From positions 1 to 64,000 of the forward strand of contig CALBDO010000003.1 in assembly GCA_937927515.1 (NCBI GenBank): a stretch of DNA of 64,000 nt, written 5' to 3'. This DNA comes from Candidatus Kapaibacterium sp. (lineage in GTDB: Bacteria; Bacteroidota; Ignavibacteria; Kapaibacteriales; UBA2268). The stretch's first letter is position 1. The number at the start of each line of letters is the position of its first letter. A program made the position numbers and the translations under genes. The notes beneath the pieces were generated by a model. The model was not told the DNA's origin. It made no database searches and was given only the letters and a program-made list of their open reading frames with translations. This document shows, piece by piece, positions 1 to 13,336 of this stretch.

Positions 1-20
1 TTCGCACTCGTCGTGATGAG

Positions 21-276
21 GTTTCAATCCTTGTTTTGGTGGATGTTGGTCTTAAACGGACCCAGTCAGGTTCGCTCCTGTCTACAAAATGAAGTTTCAA
101 TCCTTGTTTTGGTGGATGTTGGTCTTAAACGGGGGGAAAAGATAGTCTTGTCGTTTCTCATCTTGCGTTTCAATCCTTGTTTTGGTGGATGTTGGTCTTA
201 AACGCATTTTGGTGGTTCATATAGATTATGGACGTTATTGTTTCAATCCTTGTTTTGGTGGATGTTGGTCTTAAAC
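21..276 (-). CRISPR. CRISPR array, leader-proximal end (4 repeats, 3 complete 36-nt spacers; continues past the left edge)
   Basis: Perfect 37-nt repeat GTTTCAATCCTTGTTTTGGTGGATGTTGGTCTTAAAC at 21-57, 94-130, 167-203 and 240-276; spacers 58-93, 131-166 and 204-239 are each 36 nt. The minus-strand repeat ends in ATTGAAAC, the usual 8-nt crRNA 5' handle, so transcription is leftward. Confidence 0.98.
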
Positions 277-505
277 AGTTATTTTCTTCTAATTCTTTAT
301 TTTAAAACAATTTTGCTTCATTTTACTCTACTGTTTTTTTTAGTTTTTGTGTCATTCAAAGAACGAAAATTTCGATTATTTTTGATGGTTTTACATCGAT
401 TAAATCTACATTATTTTTTAAAAATAAAGGAATTACAAATTTAATAAATAAATTGAAAAATAATTTTTTGAGATTAGTCTAAATCCATCAATTTTCAAAG
501 AACTC
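277..505 (-). promoter_or_regulatory. Putative CRISPR leader
   Basis: AT-rich non-coding stretch between the cas4 stop (511) and the first repeat (240-276), on the upstream side for leftward transcription. Confidence 0.65.
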
Positions 506-510
506 AACAT

Positions 511-1182
511 CTAGACTTTGTCACAAATGTTTCTATAAGTACAGTCGATACATCTGTTTGGATATTTTGTCCTGTCGGGGTAGTAGCCACGGAGGATGAT
601 ATCAAATATTGTTTTAATAACAAAGATTGCCTCTTCGAAATCTTTAGGGGTATAAATAATTTCTTTAAGCTGATTACCATTTCTAACATAACAGATATAT
701 CCCTTTATTACTGTTTTTTTGTAAACCTCTTTAATCAACATTGCATAGATTGATGATTGAACTTTGTGAGTTCTATAGGTGTATTCAGTAAAGTTTGTAT
801 ATTTGTAATCCAATGGTGCAAGAGTACCGTCTGCTAAGTGAAGAACTTCATCTACAATGCCACGCACACCAATAGTTTTGGAAGCGAGGTAAACGGAGAC
901 ATCTTTGTCGATACATTCTGGACGTTTTCGAATATAGTGTAAATTTGTCTTTTCACGTTTTCTGTGTAATTCTCTTCCTTTAAGTACTTTAAATCGAAGT
1001 TCTTCGTGCTGAGGAATGCCAAGGCAATTTAGGAAGTATATGTATCTGGGACAGTAGATAAATTCAATTATCTCAGAGGGTGTAATCATAGGAGTAGATT
1101 CAGTATCGAATTCTGGAATAGGATTGACAAGTATTTCAGTTTCGGCTTGTAAGTCAATAAATTCTTCAACAATTTTTTCCAT
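511..1182 (-). CDS. cas4: CRISPR-associated exonuclease Cas4
   Basis: 'FIYCPRYIYFLNCLG' N-terminal Cys and C-terminal 'PNRCIDCTYRNIC' cysteine cluster; adjacent to cas2/cas1. Confidence 0.93.
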   Translation of the reverse strand: MEKIVEEFIDLQAETEILVNPIPEFDTESTPMITPSEIIEFIYCPRYIYFLNCLGIPQHEELRFKVLKGRELHRKREKTNLHYIRKRPECIDKDVSVYLASKTIGVRGIVDEVLHLADGTLAPLDYKYTNFTEYTYRTHKVQSSIYAMLIKEVYKKTVIKGYICYVRNGNQLKEIIYTPKDFEEAIFVIKTIFDIILRGYYPDRTKYPNRCIDCTYRNICDKV

Positions 1183-1187
1183 TGTTA

Positions 1188-2522
<1,335 letters not shown>

Positions 2523-2526
<4 letters not shown>

Positions 2527-3278
2527 TGCATTTTCCGTTTGTATCCAGATTTATTTTTTGTTTTAGAAGGATGTGGAAAATAATTCAAAACAGATTTGCG
2601 ATAATTTTCTAATTCATCCTTTTTAATGACTGTACCAAAACCTCTTGCCACAGATTTACCTATTCCCCAAAGTGAAGGTAAATCAAAGTTGACGGAGAAA
2701 CTCCCGTAGAAACCAGCAAATTGTGTATCTTTAACATTCACGTTTATTGGTTTTAACGTCGCAATGTGTGAATGAATATTTCTTTGAACAGTGTAACCAA
2801 GTGCTTTGGCAATTGATATCAAATTGGCTGTGAGGATATTTTCGAGCAGCCATTTCCTTTTCTGCAAACTGTCTTGTTGTTTATATTTTTCGAAATTTTC
2901 TTCATTTAAAGCTAGCCAGGGAGTTGTAAAGAAGTATTCTACTGGTTCCTCCAACTCACCAAAATTTTCTTCTTTCAATTCTATTGCTTTGGAATGAATT
3001 TCTACCCAATTTTTATCGATGTCTAAAGATTGGATTTCGTCGAAGACCTTTTTAACAATATCTATACCCTCATTAAAAGCTACTAAAAGGCAGTTCCCAT
3101 CAATAATTTTGTATTGCACTCTCGGGTAGGTATAAACCAAACTGCCATCGGGATTATGGTGATGAACAATTGGATTATCCCAAAACACGTGACCGAGGAA
3201 ACCTCGTATTTTCTCTGCATCGCGCTTTTGCAGAAAACCATCAATTGCAAAAAACAACCTAAGTGTTAAAGTTTTCAT
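2523..3278 (-). CDS. cas6: CRISPR repeat endoribonuclease Cas6
   Basis: 251 aa; C-terminal glycine-rich loop 'LPSLWGIGKSVARGFGTVIKK' and position between cas3 and cas1. Confidence 0.8.
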
Positions 3279-3293
3279 CGCATTTTTAGTTAG

Positions 3294-5645
3294 TCACAAC
3301 ATAAAAGTCGATGTTTGTTCCTTGATTTTATATCCAGTTTCTTTGTCATAAAAAGCATCTAATAAGTCGTTGCTGACGTATCCTAGCTCAAATTCAATAA
3401 TTGGTTGGTTAATTGCAAATCTTGGAATTGAAATCACATAGTCATAGAAATCGCTTTTGAACTTATCAAATTCATTTTTGCGCTGAAATCTATTCTTTAT
3501 TTCCCGCAAGGAAATGAATCTTTGCCAAATTTGTTGAGCTATTTCATCAATTTCAATAAAAACATCAATTTGAGGATAATCGTCTTTAATTAAATTAAAA
3601 TCCTTAACTTTCACAACATCGTCGTCGGGATGGTCGTAGATTAAATTAGAAATTGATTCCAACAGTTTCTTGGCACTTTCATTTGATTTTCTCTGAGTTG
3701 TTTCCAAAAAGTATTGTTGAGCTAAGTCCAAAACCTCTGGCTCTTCGATTATATTTTTGGACTTCAGGATGGACTCTGTAATGTCCAATAATACTTTGTC
3801 GTAAATGTAATTAGCAAATCTTTTACCATTTTCAATTAGATTATAGACATATACCTCCCCTTTATTATTTGCATTTCTGTTGCAGCGCCCAGCAGATTGA
3901 ATGATTGAGTCTAGTGGAGCAATATCCCGAACAACGACATCGAAATCAATGTCTACACCAGCTTCGACAAGCTGAGTGGAAATAACTATTTTGTAGACTT
4001 TTGTTTTGATTTTCTCAATCCTTTCTCTACGCTCTTTGGGTATGATATGAGCAGATAAAAATGTAATATCGGATATAGGAACTAAATCCCCTTTGATAAG
4101 TTTGTTGTAAAAAGATTTTGCCGAACTAATCGTATTAAAGATGAAAAGATGTGACTTTTCCGCAAAATTAAACTGTTGTGCTAACTCATCCAGGGTGATG
4201 GGTTCATGAACTCTGGGAATTATGTTAATGCGATTTAAAGCATCAAAGTACGGTTTATGGTCACAGAGGTTCTTTATCTCACCAGGTTCAAAAATCAACG
4301 GTTGTGTAGCAGTCACAAGAATAACATACGAATTAAACTCATTAGTCAGTTCAAGAAGTAGTTTGCGAATGAGCAACCAAAAGTTAATAGGAATTGATTG
4401 AACTTCGTCGAGGATAATAATTGAATTTGCAAGTCTATGGAATTTCCTTAAACAACGATTGTGATAAGAAACAAGAGTATGGAAGAATTGAACAAATGTT
4501 GTAACAATTATTTCGGCATTCCATCCTTCAATTAATATTCTTGCCCAGTCCGTTGTGGAAGTTTGGTCGCTCTCACTATTTACCTTAGAAACCAACTTAC
4601 TATGTTCGTATCGAATATCACTAAGATGATGATGCTTTAAAATAATGTCCGACTTTGGTTCAATACCATTTGCTTGAAGTACCTCTTCAAACACGCTAAA
4701 ATTTTGGTCGATTATACTCAGAAATGGCAAACAGTATATGATGCGATGGTTGTTGTTTAGTTTTTCACGCAGTTTCAGAGCAAACGAAAGCGAAGTAAGC
4801 GTCTTTCCCAATCCAGTTGGTAAGTTTAATGAATAAATTCTCTGTCTTGTATCGATTTCAAAAGAGAGCACTTCTTTGTATGCCTTTTCTCGAAGGGTAT
4901 TGATTGATGAGAACGAAAAATTATAATTGCTTTTGAATTTATCCACCAAACACGATGGAATGGCGGTTCGTAATGTATAAACTTGTTCGTCTCTTACAAC
5001 AACATCACTTTTGTCGGCATCCAGTAAAATAGAGTAAATTAAGTTTAACAGAAGATAATTCAAAGTGCTAGGTTCAGAGCTTTTGTGGAGCCGTTTCAAA
5101 TTTTTTATGTATGTTTTCAAATCAGTTCGAACCCAGTTTCCAAACTCTTCTAAGTTTAGGCTCAATTTGAACTTACTTCGGTTGACATTTTCAATTAATT
5201 TTCGAAATTTATTAGAGTCGATAGCAGAAATTTGAGCATTAAGTAATTCAATAATATCATCATTGGCATTAAAATCGAAAACAGTATAATTTAAATTTCC
5301 ATGATGATGCTTAATAGCCAAGAAAACTAAACTAGCATCGAATTTGTCCAAATATTTTGATGCTTCGTGCAACCCCATAAATGCCGAGAGGAGACTGTGC
5401 TGAGAATACTCGGTTTTAAGTTTCACACCTTCAGAGGAAGTTATATATTCTTGGAAAAATTTAGTTGCTTTTCCTAAATCATGACAAATTGCCGAGAAGT
5501 AAACAATTGAACGAATTCTGTCTTGGATAGGCTTTGGTTTCTCTGAAATGAAAATTTCTGCAAAACGAGCCACCCCGACAAGGTGGTCCTCCAAAAGCTT
5601 GTCGGGATGGGAATAGATTTCAGAAGAAAGCGATTTTTGTTCCAT
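3294..5645 (-). CDS. cas3: Cas3 HD nuclease-helicase (type I)
   Basis: HD motif 'ICHDLGKATKFFQEY', Walker A 'PTGLGKTLTSLSFAL', 'IILDEVQSIP' box II, 'QSAGRCNRN' motif VI. Confidence 0.95.
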   Translation of the reverse strand: MEQKSLSSEIYSHPDKLLEDHLVGVARFAEIFISEKPKPIQDRIRSIVYFSAICHDLGKATKFFQEYITSSEGVKLKTEYSQHSLLSAFMGLHEASKYLDKFDASLVFLAIKHHHGNLNYTVFDFNANDDIIELLNAQISAIDSNKFRKLIENVNRSKFKLSLNLEEFGNWVRTDLKTYIKNLKRLHKSSEPSTLNYLLLNLIYSILLDADKSDVVVRDEQVYTLRTAIPSCLVDKFKSNYNFSFSSINTLREKAYKEVLSFEIDTRQRIYSLNLPTGLGKTLTSLSFALKLREKLNNNHRIIYCLPFLSIIDQNFSVFEEVLQANGIEPKSDIILKHHHLSDIRYEHSKLVSKVNSESDQTSTTDWARILIEGWNAEIIVTTFVQFFHTLVSYHNRCLRKFHRLANSIIILDEVQSIPINFWLLIRKLLLELTNEFNSYVILVTATQPLIFEPGEIKNLCDHKPYFDALNRINIIPRVHEPITLDELAQQFNFAEKSHLFIFNTISSAKSFYNKLIKGDLVPISDITFLSAHIIPKERRERIEKIKTKVYKIVISTQLVEAGVDIDFDVVVRDIAPLDSIIQSAGRCNRNANNKGEVYVYNLIENGKRFANYIYDKVLLDITESILKSKNIIEEPEVLDLAQQYFLETTQRKSNESAKKLLESISNLIYDHPDDDVVKVKDFNLIKDDYPQIDVFIEIDEIAQQIWQRFISLREIKNRFQRKNEFDKFKSDFYDYVISIPRFAINQPIIEFELGYVSNDLLDAFYDKETGYKIKEQTSTFML

Positions 5646-6345
5646 TAGAAAGAGTTTGAAAAAGTTTAACCTTTGCAGTTACAGTTCCACAGAGAGGTTC
5701 AAATATTACCTCGTCGTAGTTTAGGACAAGACGCTCGGGTGTCATAAAAACTGGAATTCGTTCTTTAAAGTAGGTTTTTCCTTTTTCGAGTTGAACGCTT
5801 TCAAGACTTAGTAAATTTTTTGAAAGTACAGGTGTTACAATTTCAACAAATTCATTACTTACAGAGTCTGAGAAATCAAATTCTCCAACAAATTCAAAGT
5901 TAGCCAGTAATTCGCTTAAACCAAGTGAGATTGTGAAATGTGTACGATGCTCAACTAAATTATCTAAAATTTTCTGGTAGATGTTATTTGCTTGGTGAGT
6001 AAAGTAAATTCTGAATTTCGGTGAGACCAAGAACTCTGTGCGTATCTGCGTTCTCACAAGAGGGGTTGAAGCGGGGCGGTAAATATTTAAGCCTTTAGTT
6101 TCAGAAAGGTTAATCCCCATTCTAACCTTTCTTATTGGTTGAAGAATTTGAACAGCCAGCTTACAGTGGTCGTTCATAAAAAGCCTCAAATAGTCATTTC
6201 TTGTTTTATCGGCACCATATATAGCCCCAAGCATTCCAGCAATTGTAGGTGGTGGTGGAAGTGAAAAGGTTAGTGGGGAACTCGTAGTATAATATTTCTT
6301 GAAATGTGCATAATCTCCCCATATATCAAATACTATGAGCCTCAT
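5620..6345 (-). CDS. cas5: Cas5 (type I-B, Cas5h-like)
   Basis: 'MRLIVFDIWGDYAHFKKYYTTSSPLTFSLPPPPTIAGMLGAIYG' typical Cas5 N-terminus; overlaps cas3 by 26 nt. Confidence 0.93.
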   Translation of the reverse strand: MRLIVFDIWGDYAHFKKYYTTSSPLTFSLPPPPTIAGMLGAIYGADKTRNDYLRLFMNDHCKLAVQILQPIRKVRMGINLSETKGLNIYRPASTPLVRTQIRTEFLVSPKFRIYFTHQANNIYQKILDNLVEHRTHFTISLGLSELLANFEFVGEFDFSDSVSNEFVEIVTPVLSKNLLSLESVQLEKGKTYFKERIPVFMTPERLVLNYDEVIFEPLCGTVTAKVKLFQTLSNGTKIAFF

Positions 6346-6354
6346 ACCGCTCCA

Positions 6355-7338
6355 TTAAAAGTTGAAATACTCACAATTAAGGAAAGAAAAAGCATTATTA
6401 ACATCAATGTCGTAGCCATCGGATGTAAACTTTACTCTTGAATCAAATTTAAATCTAATTTTTTCGATTTTGTTTGCATTCTTCTTTAAAATGTCGATTA
6501 ATGGTCTTATCTCTAATTTAAAATCATCGACGTCCCGAATAGCCTCTTCCTCTTTATTAGTCACAAGATGTACAAATTTATCCAATTCACCAACGTGGAA
6601 GTCTTCGTTAGATTTATAAACTACTTGCAAAAGAAATCTCGGAACCTGACCGAATTTTGAACCAGAGATTAAATTTCTAGTTCCATTCCAAATTGCTTCG
6701 AGCATTAAGTCCACATCTTCCTCAGTCAACTCAATATCAATATTAGCTTGCTTGGTAGCATTCTCATTAACCACTCCATAGAAACATATCAAAGAGTAAG
6801 GGAGTATATATTTTTCCCAAAAGGTACCTTGCTCAACACCTGCCTTCGAGGGCATAATTGTTGTCCCCTTGTAATAAGTCAGATCAACTTTATGAAGTGA
6901 ACGTCCAAATTTAAATTGAACCGGCCCCGTGATAGAAAAGGCACCTTCACCTTCTGTTTTTGTCTCGGTATCCTGGCTTGAATCAACATCCGTTTTGCCT
7001 TTCACTTTTTTATCTTTCTTTAGTGCAAAAGTTCCACCAAAAAGCCGAATATCAATGCATCTTTTAACAACCTCATTTTGGCTTTGATAATTATCAAATA
7101 AATCTTCTTTAGTTTTACGTTTTCCGTCAGGGGTATATTCCTTGCGCACGAAGATTTCGTGTCCTTTTTCGCGAAGGTAATCTCGAATAGTTCTCTTGAG
7201 CCGCACGTCTGTCACTATGTTGATTCCAGTTTCTTCATCGATGCGAGGCTTGTTTTCATCAACGGGGTCTCCATTGGGGTTTGCGTCTTTTACGTCGTAT
7301 AGGAAAAGAATTTCAGAGCGATTATGAATTGCGTTCAT
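6355..7338 (-). CDS. cas7: Cas7 (type I-B, Csh2-like)
   Basis: 'SEILFLYDVKDANPNGDPVDENKPRIDEETGINIVTDVRLKRTIRDYLRE' Csh2/Csd2 family start. Confidence 0.95.
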   Translation of the reverse strand: MNAIHNRSEILFLYDVKDANPNGDPVDENKPRIDEETGINIVTDVRLKRTIRDYLREKGHEIFVRKEYTPDGKRKTKEDLFDNYQSQNEVVKRCIDIRLFGGTFALKKDKKVKGKTDVDSSQDTETKTEGEGAFSITGPVQFKFGRSLHKVDLTYYKGTTIMPSKAGVEQGTFWEKYILPYSLICFYGVVNENATKQANIDIELTEEDVDLMLEAIWNGTRNLISGSKFGQVPRFLLQVVYKSNEDFHVGELDKFVHLVTNKEEEAIRDVDDFKLEIRPLIDILKKNANKIEKIRFKFDSRVKFTSDGYDIDVNNAFSFLNCEYFNF

Positions 7339-9191
7339 TGTCCCTCCTCTTTATTATTGTTATCACCATATAAAATTTTAACAATTCTTTTTTCAAGATT
7401 CATCCCACAGGCGAAGTAAAAGTTCATCTCATCGACTGGCATTTTCCAGTCGTTTTCGCTTGCTTGCAAGAACAGATCACTTATCTCCTCTGCAAGTTCT
7501 CGTTTCCCCAAGTCCCAGCGTTCGTACTCTTGGAATTTGTTCATAATCTCTGGCAATAAGCCACGAATATCCGCAGCGGTCATAGATAGACTTTTAAGCT
7601 TTTTGAGAAAAGGTCTGGAGCTTCTCAAACTGTATTGTACGTAAAGAAGCATCTCCGTCAACGCACCAAGTAAAAATATAGCTCGCTTTGCTGGATTGTT
7701 TAATGTTTCTCCATATTTCTCAAAAATTGCGTCGAATTTTGAGTTAGGCATAGATACCTCCTTTTTGAAATCCAACAATTTTAACTCTTTAAAAAATTCT
7801 GTATTCATCATTGCTTCTGTAATGGGAATATCGTAAAATTTCTCACTTGTTATTGCTTTACGTATGATATTCATATAAAATCGAGTGAGAAACCTCCAAT
7901 CAAGGGGCCTACTCTTAAACACACAATTCACAATTTCAAGAAAATATTTATCGAGGTCGGAATTCCTTTTCAATTGGTCGGTCTTCTGAAAAAATGTTCT
8001 AACCTTTCCAAAATTGTATTGTTTTAGTCTTTCGAACCAATCGGTCTGTTTGTCAGTACGCTCCTTTCTCTTTTGGCTTTTTTCCCATATTTCTTTAAAG
8101 TCTTCCATTAGTTCTTGAAATTTCTTCTCGACATGTTTCTTGGCATCAAATATCTTTTTAATTTGAGAGGGAAAAACATCTTCAATATGTAGTAGAATTC
8201 GTTCAGCGGAATTGTCTGCTCTTACAAACATTAGATTAACGGTAAGAAAGTCTTTCACTTTGTCTCCCTCTTTCAGTAATGAGAGAATTTCAGATTCATC
8301 ATTTGTTATTTGTTCTTCGATTTGCTTGACGGCCACGGCATCTCCCAAAGATACATCTTTGATTGTATATTTCCATAACTCGGTCAAAATTTCTTCCTTA
8401 AGCTCAGTTTCACCTACAAAAAATTTTGGGATTAGCCAGTAAGACAGTCCATAAAACTTAAAAGTTAAATAAATTTCAATGAAATTCTTCCCAGCCTTTA
8501 GTAAGGTACGACAATTCTGACACACTGGAATGTTTCTCCAAGCAATTTTCTCATTTAAGCCCCCAACGATAAACCCTGGTTTATCAATTGTATCAAATTG
8601 AAATGCAGAAGTACGAACCGTAACGAATTTCTTTTCACCGCAAACAGAGCAATATCCATCGTGCCATTCACAATCTTCTAACGATTGCAGCCAAAAATCC
8701 TTAACATCCTCAAATTCGCCAAGATACTTCCCATTTATTTTCAAACCAATAAAAACTTTATCATTTTTACCAAAATCAGAGAGTCTTTGGGATAATTCTT
8801 GCGTAATTTCGTCTCTGTTTTCATCTAAAAATTTCTCAATTTTCTCAAAATCTACAAGGCTCAACTTGCCAAAGGGCACGTTTTTTGAAAAATTTTTGAA
8901 CCAGCCATAAACCTTTTTCCAGAAAGTTTTTTCTATATCTGTGTATGGTAAAAATGGCGCTTGAATGTTACCTTTTGTATAATCTTCATCGAATAAGTAT
9001 AAGACAATTTTTGATGCATCAAAATCTTCAACGGTTATGTCAAAATGAAATTTTTCTTCGTGAGCTAAAATATTTACAAACACAGCATAGTACCTTTCGC
9101 CTCTACTCACAGAGGTCTTTTTTGCAATTTTTGAAATTGGTATTTTGTGTTTGTTTGCAAAAAGGCCAAGTTCTCTAACTGCATCGAGCAT
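7335..9191 (-). CDS. cas8b: Cas8b/Csh1-like large subunit (TM1802-like)
   Basis: 618 aa with zinc-finger pairs 'CSVCGEKKF...CQNCRTLL', first gene of the operon, 4-nt overlap with cas7. Confidence 0.85.
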   Translation of the reverse strand: MLDAVRELGLFANKHKIPISKIAKKTSVSRGERYYAVFVNILAHEEKFHFDITVEDFDASKIVLYLFDEDYTKGNIQAPFLPYTDIEKTFWKKVYGWFKNFSKNVPFGKLSLVDFEKIEKFLDENRDEITQELSQRLSDFGKNDKVFIGLKINGKYLGEFEDVKDFWLQSLEDCEWHDGYCSVCGEKKFVTVRTSAFQFDTIDKPGFIVGGLNEKIAWRNIPVCQNCRTLLKAGKNFIEIYLTFKFYGLSYWLIPKFFVGETELKEEILTELWKYTIKDVSLGDAVAVKQIEEQITNDESEILSLLKEGDKVKDFLTVNLMFVRADNSAERILLHIEDVFPSQIKKIFDAKKHVEKKFQELMEDFKEIWEKSQKRKERTDKQTDWFERLKQYNFGKVRTFFQKTDQLKRNSDLDKYFLEIVNCVFKSRPLDWRFLTRFYMNIIRKAITSEKFYDIPITEAMMNTEFFKELKLLDFKKEVSMPNSKFDAIFEKYGETLNNPAKRAIFLLGALTEMLLYVQYSLRSSRPFLKKLKSLSMTAADIRGLLPEIMNKFQEYERWDLGKRELAEEISDLFLQASENDWKMPVDEMNFYFACGMNLEKRIVKILYGDNNNKEEGQ

Positions 9192-9522
9192 ATTGCCCTC
9201 GTTAATTTATATGACTTTGGTTTTCATCCAATTTTTTTTATTCCTAACGTATATTAAATCTTGATACTCAAAAAATTTATTTCCTATACTATTTCTATAA
9301 TTTAAAGTAAAAAATAAACCCTTAAAAGTCAAAATTAAAATAAAATTCGAAATTTTCAACATATTTAACGAAAAATAATGTCGTTGAAGGCAATTTTTTA
9401 AAAAAAATTTTAACTTTTAATTCAAAGAAAAATATAACTAATCCCTGAAAAAGTTAACTATCTGTTTTTACGAAGTTCCTAGTGAATGAAGTCTTAATGA
9501 AAATATAAACAGAATTTGTTAA

Positions 9523-10998
<1,476 letters not shown>

Positions 10999-11023
10999 TC
11001 TTTTTGCTAATTTCACATTAATG

Positions 11024-11053
11024 AAACCAGATGGCAGCTCCATCTGGTTTTTT
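11024..11053 (+). terminator. Rho-independent terminator downstream of the tpl-like gene
   Basis: 11-bp stem AAACCAGATGG-CAGCT-CCATCTGGTTT followed by a T-tract. Confidence 0.85.
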
Positions 11054-11138
11054 AAATATTATTTCTGAAGTTCAATTTTCAGAAGATGTTTGGAGAGCCT
11101 ATAACTAATCAATTAATCTTAGGTAAATTTAAAATGGT

Positions 11139-12617
11139 CTATGATTTATTTTTAAACAAAGCATTTAAATGACTTGTTATCAAATTTCTCTCAGCATTGC
11201 TGAAAATACCAAAAACAAAAGGAGTAAAAACAAATAATAGCAAACCAATACATCGTAGTAAAAATTTAGAAATTAAATCGAAATTTTGAGTTAAAAAGAA
11301 AAAAATCATAAAATGAATTATCATTAAGATTAAAAGAGGAATAATCTTCCCCCATTGATAATGAATCGGATAAACTCTCTGAGAAAAATAATAAATTATA
11401 ATTACAGAAGTTAAGTACGCAAGAAGAGTAGACCAGGCAGCACCACGATAACCGAAAAATGGAATTAATATTAAATTGAACAAAACATTGGTTAGAGCTG
11501 CAATACCAACAGAAATCGGAAGGTATTGAGTTTGTTTTTGGATATTAATCCCAGCAGTGAAATTTATATAAAAGCCATTAAACAGATAGCCTAACATAAC
11601 AATTGGTATAATATTTAACCCTTCCCAATACGTTGGTTCGATAAATTTACCTCCAAAGAAAGGCAACCGAATAACGTATTCGATAAAAAATCCATTAGCA
11701 AGAAAAATAACACCAGCAAAATAAACAAAATATTTAAAGATTCGTGCAAACAAATCCTTTGCATCCTCGCTTTCGTAATGAGTTAAATAGAATGGCCTCC
11801 AAGCATAATCATACATTGCTACAAAGAGCATCATCGGAATTGCTAAACGATAATTAACCATATATATACCTACTTGGTGGGAGTCCGTAAGGTACCTTAA
11901 TATGGGTCTATCAACTACTTGTAAAATAATTCCAGAGAAAGTTGCAGGTACTGTTGGGAAACCATATTTAAACATCTCTTTGAAAAGCTTAAAATTCCAA
12001 CGAAATAAAAATAACTTGAACAAAATTGGTATAAACAAAGCAAAACCTACAACGTTCGCAATCAATTGGGCATAAAACACACCCTTGATACCAATCCTAA
12101 GTATTACAACAAAATAAATATTGAAAGCTACAGCAATAATTATCAAAGTAAATCTAATGATGGAGAATTTCCATACTTGTCGAGTAATTCTTAGAAAGGC
12201 ATATGGGACAACCATAAGACAATCTGTAAGAGGGACCAATGTTGCAAGCTTCACAACTGATTGTGCATCTGGAAGATTCGTCAAATAACCAGCGATACTG
12301 CTTGTTGAAAAAATTAGTACAAGTGAAAAAACCACAGATATAGCAAAAATTGTTAAATATGAATAGGTAAAAGCTATTCGACTTTGTTCCAAATTGTCTT
12401 TGGAATAAAACCTAAAAAAAGCAGCATCCATCCCAAAAGAATAAATAACATTTACAAAGGCAATTAGAGCAAAAAAATTTCCAACATCCCCAACTTCCTC
12501 GACCGTTAAATAATTAGTATAAAAGGGTGTAAGTAAAAAAGTTAGGAATCTTCCTATTAAGATAAAAATTCCATATGTAAATGTGTCGCCCGCTAAACTT
12601 AATACCCTACTTTTCAT
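11139..12617 (-). CDS. Polysaccharide flippase / oligosaccharide exporter (MOP superfamily)
   Basis: 492 aa, 12+ hydrophobic helices, 'LAGDTFTYGIFILIGRFLTFLLTPFYTNYL' Wzx-like start. Confidence 0.8.
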   Translation of the reverse strand: MKSRVLSLAGDTFTYGIFILIGRFLTFLLTPFYTNYLTVEEVGDVGNFFALIAFVNVIYSFGMDAAFFRFYSKDNLEQSRIAFTYSYLTIFAISVVFSLVLIFSTSSIAGYLTNLPDAQSVVKLATLVPLTDCLMVVPYAFLRITRQVWKFSIIRFTLIIIAVAFNIYFVVILRIGIKGVFYAQLIANVVGFALFIPILFKLFLFRWNFKLFKEMFKYGFPTVPATFSGIILQVVDRPILRYLTDSHQVGIYMVNYRLAIPMMLFVAMYDYAWRPFYLTHYESEDAKDLFARIFKYFVYFAGVIFLANGFFIEYVIRLPFFGGKFIEPTYWEGLNIIPIVMLGYLFNGFYINFTAGINIQKQTQYLPISVGIAALTNVLFNLILIPFFGYRGAAWSTLLAYLTSVIIIYYFSQRVYPIHYQWGKIIPLLILMIIHFMIFFFLTQNFDLISKFLLRCIGLLLFVFTPFVFGIFSNAERNLITSHLNALFKNKS

Positions 12618-12744
12618 TAAACTTTTATTAAAACAAACAAAATTAGAAAAATTATTGCCAAAACTAAACCCTCTAAATGATTATATGAGTAATTTTTTAG
12701 CTCCATTTGTTTAATTTTATACTTTTGAGAACTAATGGTGAATA

Positions 12745-13281
12745 ATGACCCGAGAAGAATTAGGATTGGAAATTTTTAAAGTTTCGCATATTACAGGGGA
12801 ATTCAAATTGCGCTCCGGTATTTTTAGCAATGAATATTTCGATAAGTATCAGTTTGAATGCCGACCCAACCTTTTAAGTGAAATAACAAATTATTTAAGA
12901 GGTATGTTACCTTCTGAGTTCGACTTACTCGCTGGTTTGGAAACTGGGGGAATTCCGCTTGCAACTGCACTTGCTCTAAAAACTGGAAAGCCAATGGTTC
13001 TTGTAAGAAAAAAAGCCAAAGATTATGGAACAATGAAATTGGCTGAAGGTCCAAATATTAAACAAATGAATCTTATTGTTATTGAAGATGTTGTAACCAG
13101 CGGTGGTCAAATTTTAAAAAGCATTGAGGATATTAGAAAAATTGGTGGGTTTTGCAATTTAGCGCTATGTGTTATCGACCGTGAACAAGGTGGACCAGAA
13201 ACATTATCTAAAATCGGTGTCGAACTAAGGTCCTTGTTCAAAATGAGTGAATTAAAACAATTGGCTCAGACAAGGCTTTAA
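12745..13281 (+). CDS. pyrE: Orotate phosphoribosyltransferase
   Basis: 'GLETGGIPLATALALKTGKPMVLVRKKAKDYGTMK', PRPP loop 'VIEDVVTSGGQILKSI'. Confidence 0.9.
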   Translation: MTREELGLEIFKVSHITGEFKLRSGIFSNEYFDKYQFECRPNLLSEITNYLRGMLPSEFDLLAGLETGGIPLATALALKTGKPMVLVRKKAKDYGTMKLAEGPNIKQMNLIVIEDVVTSGGQILKSIEDIRKIGGFCNLALCVIDREQGGPETLSKIGVELRSLFKMSELKQLAQTRL

Positions 13282-13336
13282 CAAACCACTTTTGGCATAA
13301 GATTTGTTTGCTTTTTAATGGTCATATTTTGAAATT

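Noticed and set aside
204-239. Spacer containing ATTTTGGTGG, similar to part of the repeat
   Set aside because: Only ~9-10 nt shared; compatible with chance, and the flanking repeats are intact.
13-444. ORFs 13..201 and 238..444 on the plus strand
   Set aside because: They translate CRISPR repeats ('FQSLFWWMLVLN' recurring) and the leader; not genes.
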